64,000 nucleotides of DNA from contig CM046850.1 in the NCBI GenBank assembly GCA_025618425.1, positions 22,888,907-22,952,906 of the forward strand, in the 5' to 3' direction. Shown one piece after another: positions 1 through 9,817 of the stretch. How positions within the stretch are numbered: the stretch's first letter is position 1; the number at the start of each line of letters is the position of its first letter. This stretch comes from Heliocidaris tuberculata (taxonomy: Eukaryota; Echinodermata; Echinoidea; Camarodonta; Echinometridae). A program made the translations under genes and the position numbers. The notes beneath the pieces are model-generated. The model saw nothing but the letters and a program-made list of their open reading frames with translations. It did not search any database and was not told where the DNA came from.

Positions 1-1151
1 CTAGTGAAAATATATATAATATAAGTAGGCCTATAGACTAGATATGAAAATATTTATTTAGTTGGCCAACAGCTGTACCACGGCCGAATGATGATTATCA
101 TTTTGAGCGATGACATGGATGCATCAATTTGGCAACACGAGACGACCCGGTTGGCGGTGGCTAGCTTCAGAGCATATATTTAGACTTTTGCGTTGGGGGT
201 CAAGGCGGAAAGGTTGCTGAACTTAGTCGGTTAAACTGTGCCGACAAAAGTGAACCCTCAGGCGCTTTATAAAAAAAAATGATGGAATGTAATTCGGGTA
301 TCCAAATTTGTGGATTTCATTCCAATAAAGGCAATTTTCGAAATGTGGACATATCAATTTTTATTCACATTTTTAGTATAAAGTCGGCCATGTGAATCAA
401 AACTTTTGACCCTCTTGCACTTGTACAAGTAGACATGCCTGCTTGTCTCCTTTCAGTGTTTAGTTTGGAAATCCCTTTAAATGTAGAGGGCCAAACAGTT
501 TTTTATATCAATCACTTGGTCATTGGTGTACTGCGTTTTGTCTATAATATCGATTTTGTCTTTAGGTTTAACATTGGTTGTACCACACACACTCCGGCAA
601 TTTTTTTTTACCGCGGTCAGTAGATTATTGTATGTACTAAATGAATTCTTTACTTCATCCCTGGACATAATACTGTACATAACTCCAACCTTAACTCTGA
701 TCGTAACCTAAAACAATTAATCTTTGACAAAATAAAAGCCCGGAGCCATTGTCGCATGCACATTGCAGATGTAAAATATGTCGGAGCCCGATGTTTTCTG
801 TGTAAATGTTTATTTCGGCCACACCTTATTTTTTAATCATTAATGTATTTAATTTATTATTTTTTGTGAAAGTGAAAGTCTTCTACTTTACTATGTGATT
901 ATGCTTAGTTTGCTGTGAATAGTATTTGATGTGGGCTCACCGATTTCCTGACTGCTAATTTATTTTCATGAGTGAAATAAACAACAAGCATTTCAAAAAC
1001 CTTCTGCTTATCAAATCAGGTCACTGCTCAGCTTGATTAAATCATCTTTTTTTCGTCAGGCATTTCGTTGCACCGTCAACCTCCAATAATCTTGTTTTCT
1101 CATTATCGCTAACGACCATTTCCACTTTTCCGCTATCCATCCCCTCCGCAG
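1..1151. other. Upstream region or intron; no gene supported
   Basis: AT-rich sequence with only short open frames (about 60 residues), none showing family motifs. AATAAA hexamers at 731-736 and 976-981 could be 3' ends of an upstream + strand gene or chance. The stretch before 1152 behaves as a 3' splice region, so at least its end is probably intron of the FReD gene. Confidence 0.5.
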
Positions 1152-1975
1152 ATTCCAAAGATGCCATGCCCGAAGAGGTCGATGAGTATTCGATTGAAGA
1201 GGATCTTTCGTCGTCGTTTGAAAACACGGACGCTCCAGGGTTGGAGGTGAACAGCGCCCCCTCAGAGGTGTTCAACGGTAATGAGCCTATACTCCAGGAG
1301 GTTCTGGTCCCTCACCAACCTCTGCCGCCACTTCGGGAGGTCATCCCTGTACACACCACGAACCATGTTCCGTATATCCACCCAGCTACAGCACCTAAGA
1401 ATACGCCATACCAAGACGATATGCTCGCCCCCGACCACATCATGGTGCCTTTGAATGAAACAGACATCTCGCAGAATACAAAACCTGACAAAGACGAGGT
1501 CCCTCCGAAGAAACCTTCATCCATCACCAGTACGAGACACAGCAGCAGTAGCAGCAGCAGCAGCAGCAGTGCACTTCCTGAACACTCCATAGATGAAGGA
1601 GGAGAACCCGACTCTGCTGTCAGCGTGTCTCTAAATAACGATGCCACTCTTCAAGTTACAAGTCCAGTGGAAGAAAACGATGGACAGAGCGTCGCACACT
1701 TTCCTGACGTCACTGAAGTCGCAACCGAACACCCCGTCGAGCATTCAATGACGTCGGCGATCGAGGGCGGGTCGTACCTCATCTACAGTTCAAGCGATGG
1801 TGGTGCTGAAGACATCTTTCCCGATGCTGAGGAGGATGGAGACAGTACCGACCCGACACATGTTCGTGAGGAAAATAAAAATAATCGACCAGGCGGCACG
1901 AACAGGTCACCGTTCATGAACATCATGACGTCACAGAATGGACACAGTGGAGACCTCAACAAGCCCAGATGGAAG
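1152..1975 (+). CDS. FReD gene exon: acidic Ser-rich N-terminal region
   Basis: Open frame from before the Met at 1166 (MPEEVDEYSIEEDL) to the donor AAG|GTACAT at 1975. The 3' splice site at 1150-1151 has a CTAAC branch-like motif at 1109 and a long C/T tract, so I chose 1152 as the exon start. A second acceptor at 1058-1059 also keeps the frame open and would add about 30 residues. The region is rich in Glu, Asp, Ser, Thr and Pro, with a poly-Ser tract coded by AGC repeats near 1541-1571. It is probably disordered. An initiating exon upstream is inferred because the frame has no in-frame stop before either acceptor. Confidence 0.75.
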
Positions 1976-4900
1976 GTACATTCTTTTTTTTCTTTTTTTT
2001 TTTTGTTGTTAGTGTTGTTGTTCTTGTTTTTTTTCTAGATAACGCCATAACCAGTCAAGAAAAGAATAGCGAGGGAAATCATTTGACTGGAAACCATCGA
2101 AAGAAAACGAGTTCCTTCTCTCTATTCTCATGAAAGCTTGTTCCAAAAGAATAAAATGACGGAATGAAAATAATTCTCCATTACCATAATGACAACACCA
2201 TCCTGAAAAGGTCAAAATAATATGATTTAACCATTTCAGGACAGGAATTATTTAAGGGCTAAATTGATCACATTTTATTCTTCAAATTGGCAACAATAAT
2301 TTTTATCTTTTAATGCTAAATGGTTCTTATAAAATGTAATATCTTAGAAACAAATATACATGGTTAGGAACTTTGACAAAAAGTTGAGAAAATTGCCAAT
2401 TTTTATAAGGTACAGTGATTTTGAACCTCTCAATGTGTTGCCAATTTAAGAATTTTAAAGCTTATTCTCCTTTTCAAAATTCCTGGCATTAAATGCAATA
2501 TGGTCATGCAAAAAAAAAAAAAGGAAACAGTATATGAAGAAAATTTTGCTCTTTCTACTCATGCGTTTGGTATATTTTTTAGGGCTCTGAATTAAAAGTT
2601 TATTGAGCCAAACCACAAAATGCGGTCAATTGTCTCGAAAGGGTTAACACTCCCCGATATTTTTTACCCTCAGCATATCCTTTCTGTTCATATACATCAT
2701 CCTACACTTATCGCCACAATCAATTCCATATTAGGAAGCGAAATCAGAGCCTGCTAAGAATTACAAATATTGATCAAGCCTACATTTCTTCTTGACGTTT
2801 ATTCGGTAGGCCTAATAATATAAATTACATTGCACTGTTTTATTTGAATTTCAAATGGCTGCCGACACAATAACGATTAGAATATACTAGATGAAGAAAT
2901 GATCATTATGTTTAATTTTGCTTCCGTAATCAGATCTTCAAGGAGCTCATGGATCTAAAATCCTTGAGAGGAACCTTTGATGGAAAGCGCCCTCGCCCCA
3001 AGGGCAAAGGAAAACCCAATAACTGTATCTTGGACGGTTGTCTGTGCCTTAGGAAGAAGGGCTACACTGAGGATGGGATCTACTACATGGAGAACTTCGA
3101 GGGATCGGGCAGGCGAGGCAAGCATATTCGACTCTTCTGCGACATGACTACGGAAGGTGGTGGATGGACCGTCATTCAACGAAGGCAGGTGGGTACATCC
3201 TTTTGCAATTTCTAGATCTGAAAAGGTTAGAAATTAATGCCCTTTGCACATGAGGAGTCATTTCTGTTGCGTTACGATCTACTCTAATGAAGCCTATACC
3301 GTAGAAGAAAAAAAAAGTGCACAGTTACTAAAAGCAATGTTTGGTCTGTTCGTTTTTGCTTTCTGTGTACGTTGTGCTCTCACATGGCTGTTCAAAACTG
3401 TGCAATTCACTGACGAATTCCAACGTCAGAAATTGACGCCTCATGTGAAACGGGTATTAGGTATCTGTTGGCGTAGTGGAACGATATCTCTTTTGCATGG
3501 AGCATTATAGACATCATTTTCTGTCAATCACAGGTGCATGAAAACACTTAATCTGTCCCATTCCACTTCATTTTGCATCTTTCTATATGTAGAACGGGAC
3601 GACAAATTTCTACCGAGGTTGGGATGACTACACCAAGGGATTCGGCTACTTGGATGCTGACTTCTGGATTGGCAACATCATGATTCATGCTATCACCTCA
3701 CAAACGCGATTCATGATTAGATTCGGTAAGTCTTAGTAATTAATGATCACTGGACAGTTTAGATTCTTCGTGGATCACATTCTCATGGCGTGATAAACTA
3801 GAGAATAAACGTAAGGTTTAATAACGCTATTCTTTTGATCAAAGGCGTACGGGCACAATTTCGCCAGGGGGTCGGTATAAGGTGACATTGCCTGAATTCT
3901 TTGTGACGGTGCCCGAATATTGGCAATTGAAAAATTCTCAGAGCTGCCGACCCCCCCCCCCCCTATTAAAGGTTAATCAGGAGTCACATACTGACAAAGA
4001 TAAATTCCATCAATACATATTGTTCGTAACACTTTTCATTTCAGTACATTTTTAAAAAATATAATAGTCCATTGTAACATACGTGTAAGAAAAAGGCGTA
4101 ACACAGTGTTTTGTTCTAACGGTATAGAGTTTGTGAACGAAATGGTGTTATACATGTAATTCGAAGATAATTTTTTCTAGTTACTTGAATCGTCCTTTGC
4201 TTTGGTTGATCTCACTACAGAGTTTACGGACTGGAATGACGAAATGGGTTTTGCCGAGTACGACCGCTTCCTGGTCAATGATGAGAGCGATTACTTCCGG
4301 TTGATCCTGGGAGAGTACATGGGTGGCAATGCGGGCGACGCTATGACGTATCACAACAATACGCAGTTCTCCACCAGGGTGAGTTGATCGAATACGGAAG
4401 GAAAGTATATACGGTTGCTTAGAAAACCACCAAGTAGACAAGATGACGTGACAAAGTAATCATGGTAATGAAGAGACGAAGAGAAGATGAGGTCAATATT
4501 TCATCAATACGACTTATTTAGGGCAAGTCCTAAAGAAATTGAGGCTCAAGATCTTATCAACCCAACTTCTCTGCGAAGAGATTACAAGGAGATGAAATCC
4601 TAGATCTTATCAACTAGACATTCTTGAGACGAGACGACTATAACCAGAAGATGAGATCCTGGTTATCGTCAACCCTACTTCTTCAGGACGAGAAGACTAG
4701 AAGCTGAGATCCTGGATCCCGTCAATCAGAATTTTGGGGACGAGATGATAAGAAGATGATATCCTAAATCTTGTCAACCCGACTTCCTTGGGACTAATCG
4801 GCAAAAAGATGAGATCCTGGATCTGGTCATCTTGACTTACTTGGGACGAGACGACTATCAGATGAGATCTTGGATCTCGTCAACCCGACTTTCTTGAAAC

Positions 4901-6256
4901 AAGAAGACTACAAGATGAGATACTGGGTCTCGTCAACCCGACTTCTTTGGGACGAATGACAAGAAGATTAGATCCTGGATCTGGTCATCTTGACTCACTT
5001 TGGACCAGACGACTAGCAGATGAGATCCTGGGTCTCGTCAACCCGACTTTCTTGAAACGAGAAGACTAGAAGATGAGATACTGGGTCTCGTCAACCCGAC
5101 TTCTTTGAGACGAATAGACAAGAAGATGAGATCATCCTGGATCTTGTCAATCAGAATTTCTTGGACGTGGTGACTTGAGCATGAAATCCTGGATCTCATA
5201 AACATGACTTCCTTGGGACGAGGTGACGAAAATATGAGAGGACATTACGAAAAGATGAGATCCTGAATTTCGCCAACACTTCTTTGGGACGAAACGACAA
5301 ACAGATGAGATCCTGGAACTCGTCAACACGACTTCCTTGAGACGAGATATCTGTAAGATGAGATCCCGTGTCTCGTCAACCCGATTTGTTAAGACTAGAC
5401 GGTGAGAAAATAAGGTCTCGGATCTCGTCAACCCGACTTAAGACGAGTAGATTTCTTAGGACGAGACGACGAAACGATGAGATCCTGAAACGAACGAGAA
5501 GATGTTCGTTCTCTTCAAGTCGGCTTTCGTCGGCCGAAAATAATAGGAAACAGAATATCAGAACTTGTCAATCAATTTTTTTTTTTTTACAAAGAGTCGC
5601 TAGCTCATCTATCTTTGGGATGCGAAGATAAGAAAACTATTCGAAATTAGTCATCTTGACTATCTACTTATCAAGTTCAAGTTAAGATTATTGGCTCCTG
5701 GTTGGGTTGAGTGTTGATTTTAAAAGAAATGTCTTATCAATCTTCTAATTGCCAATTGATATAAAGTATTAATTCACTGTATTCTGCCCTATTTTTGCTC
5801 CATTTCTTTCTCAACTTTAAAAAAATGTTTTCTGTCTCCTTGTGGCTGTCTTTAGTATCCCTCTTTCTGAAGTATTTCCTGAACTAAATAAGTGTTTTTG
5901 TTTGGTGGGGTTTTTTTTCTTCACCACAGGACCGTGACCACGATGTCAGCATCGGCAACTGTGCCTTCCTCCGCCAGGCCGGCTACTGGTTCCGTGGCTG
6001 CAACAAGGCAAACCCCAACGGCCGCTGGCTCGCTCGGGCCGACGCCCGCGGACTGAACGGAGCAGTGGTGAACTGGGGAACTTGGGAAGGACACAAGTAC
6101 ACCTACTGTCTCAAGTCCTTCCGGATAATGATCCGCTCGCAGAACGCATTGAGCGCGATGACCTCGGAGACGGAAGAGAGAACGGTGACCTCTGGCAGGA
6201 GGAACGGGGGTCAAGGACGCAGTGCGCGCAGACAAGAACGTCAACGCGGCAACTGA
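1152..6256 (+). CDS. Fibrinogen-related protein gene (FReD), 3' part, five exons
   Basis: Gene-level entry; exons are 1152-1975, 2934-3188, 3593-3725, 4221-4378 and 5930-6256. All borders are GT-AG and all phases agree, giving about 560 residues from the Met at 1166. The product has an acidic, Ser/Thr/Pro-rich N-terminal region (about 270 residues, with a run of nine or more Ser) followed by one fibrinogen C-terminal domain. The domain is shown by FCDMTTEGGGWTVIQRR, NFYRGWDDYTKGFG, DFWIG, the Ca-site-like DRDHD, and the Cys pair around NCAFLRQAGYWFRGC. FReD proteins are usually secreted or membrane-anchored lectin-like proteins in innate recognition or adhesion. Here the ligand is unknown. 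A basic tail of about 38 residues (rich in Arg, Gln and Gly) follows the domain, which is unusual because most FReDs end just after it. No signal peptide or membrane segment is visible, so the 5' end is missing. Confidence 0.9.
2231..2643 (-). mobile_element. piggyBac-type MITE, copy 1 (FReD intron)
   Basis: Flanked by TTAA (2227-2230 and 2644-2647). Ends are CCATTTCAGGACAGG and TGTCTCGAAAGGG. It is the reverse complement of the copies at 18901, 28272 and 42060 along its whole length, including the internal TTGGCAACAATAAT and GTGTTGCCAATTTAAG segments. No transposase frame. Confidence 0.88.
2934..3188 (+). CDS. FReD gene exon: linker and start of fibrinogen domain
   Basis: Phase 0 at both ends. 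It starts IFKELMDLKSL, passes a basic stretch (KRPRPKGKGKP), and then begins the fibrinogen domain with a Cys-rich head (NNCILDGCLCL). The family signature LFCDMTTEGGGWTVIQRR follows. The C-L-C head has more Cys than the usual single Cys at this point. The donor is CAG|GTGGGT. Confidence 0.93.
3593..3725 (+). CDS. FReD gene exon: fibrinogen domain, second part
   Basis: Reads NGTTNFYRGWDDYTKGFG and then DFWIGNIMIHAITSQ, a close match to the family pattern FYR-W-Y--GFG--FWLG---IH-LT. Acceptor AG at 3591-3592, donor G|GTAAGT at 3725, ending in phase 1. NGT at the start is a potential N-glycosylation site. Confidence 0.93.
3939..3963. repeat. Poly-C tract
   Basis: About 14 C in the FReD intron 3726-4220, after GCCGACC. 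It is partly complementary to GGGGGTCGG at 3869-3877, so a local foldback is possible. Confidence 0.8.
4221..4378 (+). CDS. FReD gene exon: fibrinogen domain, third part
   Basis: Two bases complete the split Glu codon, then FTDWNDEMGFAEYDRFLV and YFRLILGEYMGGNAGDAM, ending YHNNTQFSTR. This is the conserved beta-sheet core of the domain (YR-L-LG-Y-GNAGD-L--H). Donor AGG|GTGAGT in phase 0. Confidence 0.94.
4500..5480. repeat. Degenerate ~54-bp minisatellite in the last FReD intron
   Basis: A unit like GATGAGATCCTGGATCTCGT followed by CAACCCGACTTCYTTGGGAC recurs about every 52-56 bases, roughly 16-18 times. Anchors (GAGATCCTGG and variants) lie near 4648, 4703, 4757, 4809, 4863, 4915, 4969, 5020, 5074, 5127, 5182, 5255, 5304 and 5358. 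It makes up most of the 1.55-kb intron 4379-5929. Copies differ by substitutions and small indels, so the array is old. No coding signal. Confidence 0.9.
5930..6256 (+). CDS. FReD gene terminal exon: calcium site, C-terminal lobe and basic tail
   Basis: Starts DRDHDVSIGNCAFLRQAGYW; DRDHD matches the family's calcium-binding loop. The segment around GCNKANPNGRW holds the second disulfide Cys and the ligand-pocket NG. The domain closes with YCLKSFRIMIRS. About 38 further residues follow, rich in Arg, Gln, Ser and Gly, to a TGA at 6254-6256. Codons are more GC-rich than the flanking introns. Confidence 0.95.
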   Translation, partial: DRDHDVSIGNCAFLRQAGYWFRGCNKANPNGRWLARADARGLNGAVVNWGTWEGHKYTYCLKSFRIMIRSQNALSAMTSETEERTVTSGRRNGGQGRSARRQERQRGN

Positions 6257-8186
6257 GCACACGCCATAAATTGAACTCTTCGGTACATGCGCAGTAGCGT
6301 CTGTTAATGGACAGCAAAATGGCTGAATGGCTGGATAATCGGTAATAAGTAATGAGACCAAAGCAACGCAGAGAAAAATAACCTTAATTGTCTCTTGAGG
6401 GAAACGTGATAATTTTAAGATCTACCAGTTTCTACCACGAACTGTGCCTGAAATCTTGGACTGTACTTGAATTGAATCGAATGGCCAAGCAAGGAAGTTT
6501 TGAATTGAACAAAAGTTGCAGAGACAGTTCAAGTGTTTACACTATTGGGTAAAGTAAAGATCGAAAGTCTTGTAGAGAATTTTTAAATATTCATTGCTGA
6601 AGATGTGGTTTATTATGATTCACTCTGGGACTTAGAGAATGAAAGTATGACGGTTGGCAGAAGTTTCTGTGAACTATAATCGAACTGTACAGCATCAATA
6701 GTCAAGACACAGGTTGGTATCTGTTGTTTGATTCAAATATTCTTGTTCTTCGTGATCAATGATATGTAGGCCTAATACTGGGAGGAGATTTAGATAATAA
6801 CATTTTCGAATTGCTTATCATTGTTTCTTTGTGGTAGAGTGTTTTGGGGAGAAAATCCGCCAACGTTGAATAGGTTATCAAGTAGACATTTTTATTACTG
6901 ATTATGTACATGTACATAGATTGATGTTAGAAGATGATGATTATTAACCAGTAGCAGCTAAAATGAAAATAGTGACCATGTATCATAACGATGACTATAA
7001 TTTCAAGGCTGAATGTATAAGTTATTTTGTTGGCTTGATGGAACGTTATGTGATGATGATTTCGAAATGTTCACTACTTCTTTTGTCCTTTGTCGATGTT
7101 AACTGCTTTGTCCCATAAAATAACTCTAACAGCAGTGAACAGAGGGGAGGAGGGGGGGGGGGGGGGTTGTGACTGTTGATTTATGTCGTGGCGGGGGAGA
7201 GCTGAGAGGGCTTGAGCATCCTAACCTTTTTACCACTCTGATTAATACCCAGGACACAACACCTTTGGGCAATGAAGCACTGTTGAGCATAGCTACTTCA
7301 TAGAAATAATATTTCTCGACGCCTGCTTATTTGTTATACCATGAATAGTTCATGTTTTGGTCATCGAATAGGCCTACTACATAATGTATGTAAAATTAGA
7401 TTTTAATATGATTGAATTGCAATTTTAGGATTTAGCCCGGGAGACCGACAGCCCACGAGATCGTTAATGTCGGTCATTTTGGGCCTTCTGAAAAGTCAGT
7501 TTACAAGACGCCTCGTGTGCTGACGGTCTACTGGGAAGTCTCGCAGTTTTGTAGGTTACAGTTCCTAATAATTTTGAAGTGTATAATATATATATTTTAA
7601 TAATCTGGTCTGAGCCGTTGCTAATTACAGTAAAGAGAGAAAGCATTTTTTTTTTATTCAACACATCGGAAAAGTCTACCATGAAAATTCGGGATTCGTT
7701 TAAGGCCTTTCTTAAAAGCTTTCGTTTTCCTACCTTTTGTGACTGAAAAGTAATTCATTCACTCCCTTAGAAGCGCATTATAAAATACTTTATACTGTAG
7801 CAATGACGCGTTGCTTGCAGAATATTCTCTATCAATATAATTATCAAGTATATGGACCCCCCCCCAGCCCCCCCTCGTCCCGAACCTCATCCATGAGTCA
7901 ACCAATATCCCCAAATCCAAAAGTCTACAACTTCAGGACCGAACAATTTTGTTCTGATCATTATCATGTTCTTTATATCTCTTTTCTTTTTACTTTTTGA
8001 CGAACTCCTTTTTTGTTTGGAAGTAATTAGCAATGTGTATGATATGTATATAAATGTATTTCAGTGCCTGTCTAATACCATTGTTTCATTATTTTGTCAT
8101 GCCTTGTACATTGTAATTGTGCCTTCACAGGTATTTGCGTTTTTACTCCATTATCCAACTATTTATGTACTGTAGTTTGGAATAAA
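6257..8186 (+). other. 3' UTR of the FReD gene
   Basis: No coding signal follows the stop at 6256. The first canonical AATAAA I found downstream is at 8181-8186, followed by GT/T-rich sequence (GTTTGTTTTGATTG), as expected at a cleavage site. That gives a 3' UTR of about 1.9 kb. It contains a purine/poly-G run at 7143-7166 and a poly-C run at 7857-7872. Confidence 0.6.
8181..8186 (+). terminator. Probable poly(A) signal of the FReD gene
   Basis: AATAAA in TTTGGAATAAAGAAACGG, with a GT-rich stretch about 30 bases downstream. It is the first canonical hexamer after the stop codon. Confidence 0.6.
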
Positions 8187-8332
8187 GAAACGGTGGAATT
8201 TTAATTTCAACACTGAGTTTGTTTTGATTGACCTAGCCTTCTGATTTCAGTTATTTTGTTGTTTGTTTGTTGTTGTTGTTTTTTTTGGGGGGTGGGGCAC
8301 TTGGCTGAAATTTGAGATGGGCCTACAGGGAC

Positions 8333-8544
8333 TAAAGGGCTTGTCACATTTTTTCCGATAACCCTTTTTTTTTTTCTTTCTTTTTTTTAAACGATAACGA
8401 GATTTTCAATTAAAGGTACACCCTAAATTGTTGTGTGTACGTGTGAGTATGTTCGTGTATGTTATAGCAGGACAAGTGCTGGGTGGACCTTTAATGGAAA
8501 TCTCGTCATCGTTATCGTCATTGGTCAAATGTGACCAGCCTTTA
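8333..8544. repeat. Foldback element with ~65-90 bp arms
   Basis: The left arm TAAAGGGCTTGTCACATTTT ... CGATAACGAGATTTTC ... TTAAAGGTACACCC is mirrored by the right arm GGGTGGACCTTTAATGGAAA ... CATCGTTATCGTC ... GTGACCAGCCTTTA. Non-coding; it lies just past the FReD poly(A) site. Confidence 0.75.
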
Positions 8545-9179
8545 AATCCTCGTTAGAACGGAGGGGTGCTGGTGTTTATTAAAAATATCCCGAAAATCAT
8601 TTCCCCACGGAAATCCCCCCATGCAGGGTTCGAGGGGGGGGGGGGGGGGGGGGGGGGCGAAATTTTAGAAATTGTTGTGGATTTGTGACCCCATGTCTCC
8701 TAACAATTTAAGCTTTGTTGCCGAAAAGGGGAATTTTAGGCATTTTGTATAATATTTGCATAGATCCAAAAGGCCACATGTATAGGCATATTACACAGCC
8801 CAAAAAGAACTTGCGCACAATGAGAGCGCTGCTTCCAACCCTAAATGTTTATCTTGTGCAATGCAACCTGTGATACAATACACTTCCCCGATACAACCTC
8901 CGCACGTTGAATCACACATAGTATTGCATAAGACGAACAAAACATTGGATTTTCATATGCACATTATGCGAATTGCCCGAAGTTGATTTTTCGGCAACAA
9001 TGCTGAAACTGTTCTGAGACCACATGGGATCACAAGTCCACCAAATAACTGCAAGACCTTTTCTAGGTTCACTATTTGTTAAATATAGGACTGTCAACTG
9101 GACTACTCTATCTAACTTGACAGTCTTGACAGTCGAGTGATATCCTGTGACATTTGAATTAAAAAGTGTATAGAAAATA

Positions 9180-9720
9180 TAGGTACCCTACAAAATTCGT
9201 GAAATTAGGAAAAAATATGAACTTTTAAACAATCGCAAGTTTATGAGGCCATCAGTTTTCCCCCGAAAATTCCAATTCGGCTCATTTTTAGAGAGAATAG
9301 TTTTACAGATCGGATATTAAGAATAAAAGTGTATTTGATCCATTTTGGTCCTAAAATGATTGTAAAATAATTCGCGGCTCTTTACCTGACAGTCTAGGCC
9401 TGTTGGCCACCTGGGCATTTTGGCGTTTGAAAGGTAGGCAGAAATAGTAGATACTCTTCGAATTTCATGAAAATACCGCAGGCAAACTTTTGAAGAGAAA
9501 AGAAATATCCTGTTGATAGTGTAGGTCATCAGTTTCCCCAAAATTCAAGTTCTTCAAGAAAATTTGCTGTGTGTAGAAGGGACAAGAATAAAGGTGATCC
9601 TTTTTTCTCTGAAAAATTATAGTAAAATGCTTTGGGGTGTCCTTACTTGACATTTTTATATCCCCGGCGGTCACCTGGGACAACACCGGGGACATCTACA
9701 TTTAAAAAGTGGGCAAAAGT
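9180..9720. repeat. Degenerate ~280-bp tandem duplication
   Basis: Two related blocks. The first has CATCAGTTTTCCCCCGAAAA, GAATAAAAGTGTATTTGATC and GGCCACCTGGGCA; the second has CATCAGTTTCCCCAAAATTC, GAATAAAGGTGATCC and GCGGTCACCTGGGACA in the same order. Much diverged, so probably an old duplicated repeat. Confidence 0.55.
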
Positions 9721-9742
9721 GCTCTGGAAATTTTCTACGTCT

Positions 9743-9769
9743 TACCCCCCCCCCCCCCCCCCCCCCCTC

Positions 9770-9813
<44 letters not shown>
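9743..9813. repeat. Poly-C / (CT)n microsatellite
   Basis: A run of C of about 23 bases, then TCCCC and about 20 CT units. The proline/serine and glycine/arginine open frames over it are artefacts. Confidence 0.95.

Positions 9814-9817
<4 letters not shown>

Noticed and set aside
1312..1647. 111-residue - strand frame opposite the FReD exon
   Set aside because: Shadow of the Ser-rich + strand exon; the Leu run is the antisense of AGC repeats.
3244..3510. 88-residue + strand frame between FReD exons
   Set aside because: It lies in the intron between two well-supported splice sites and shows no family motif.
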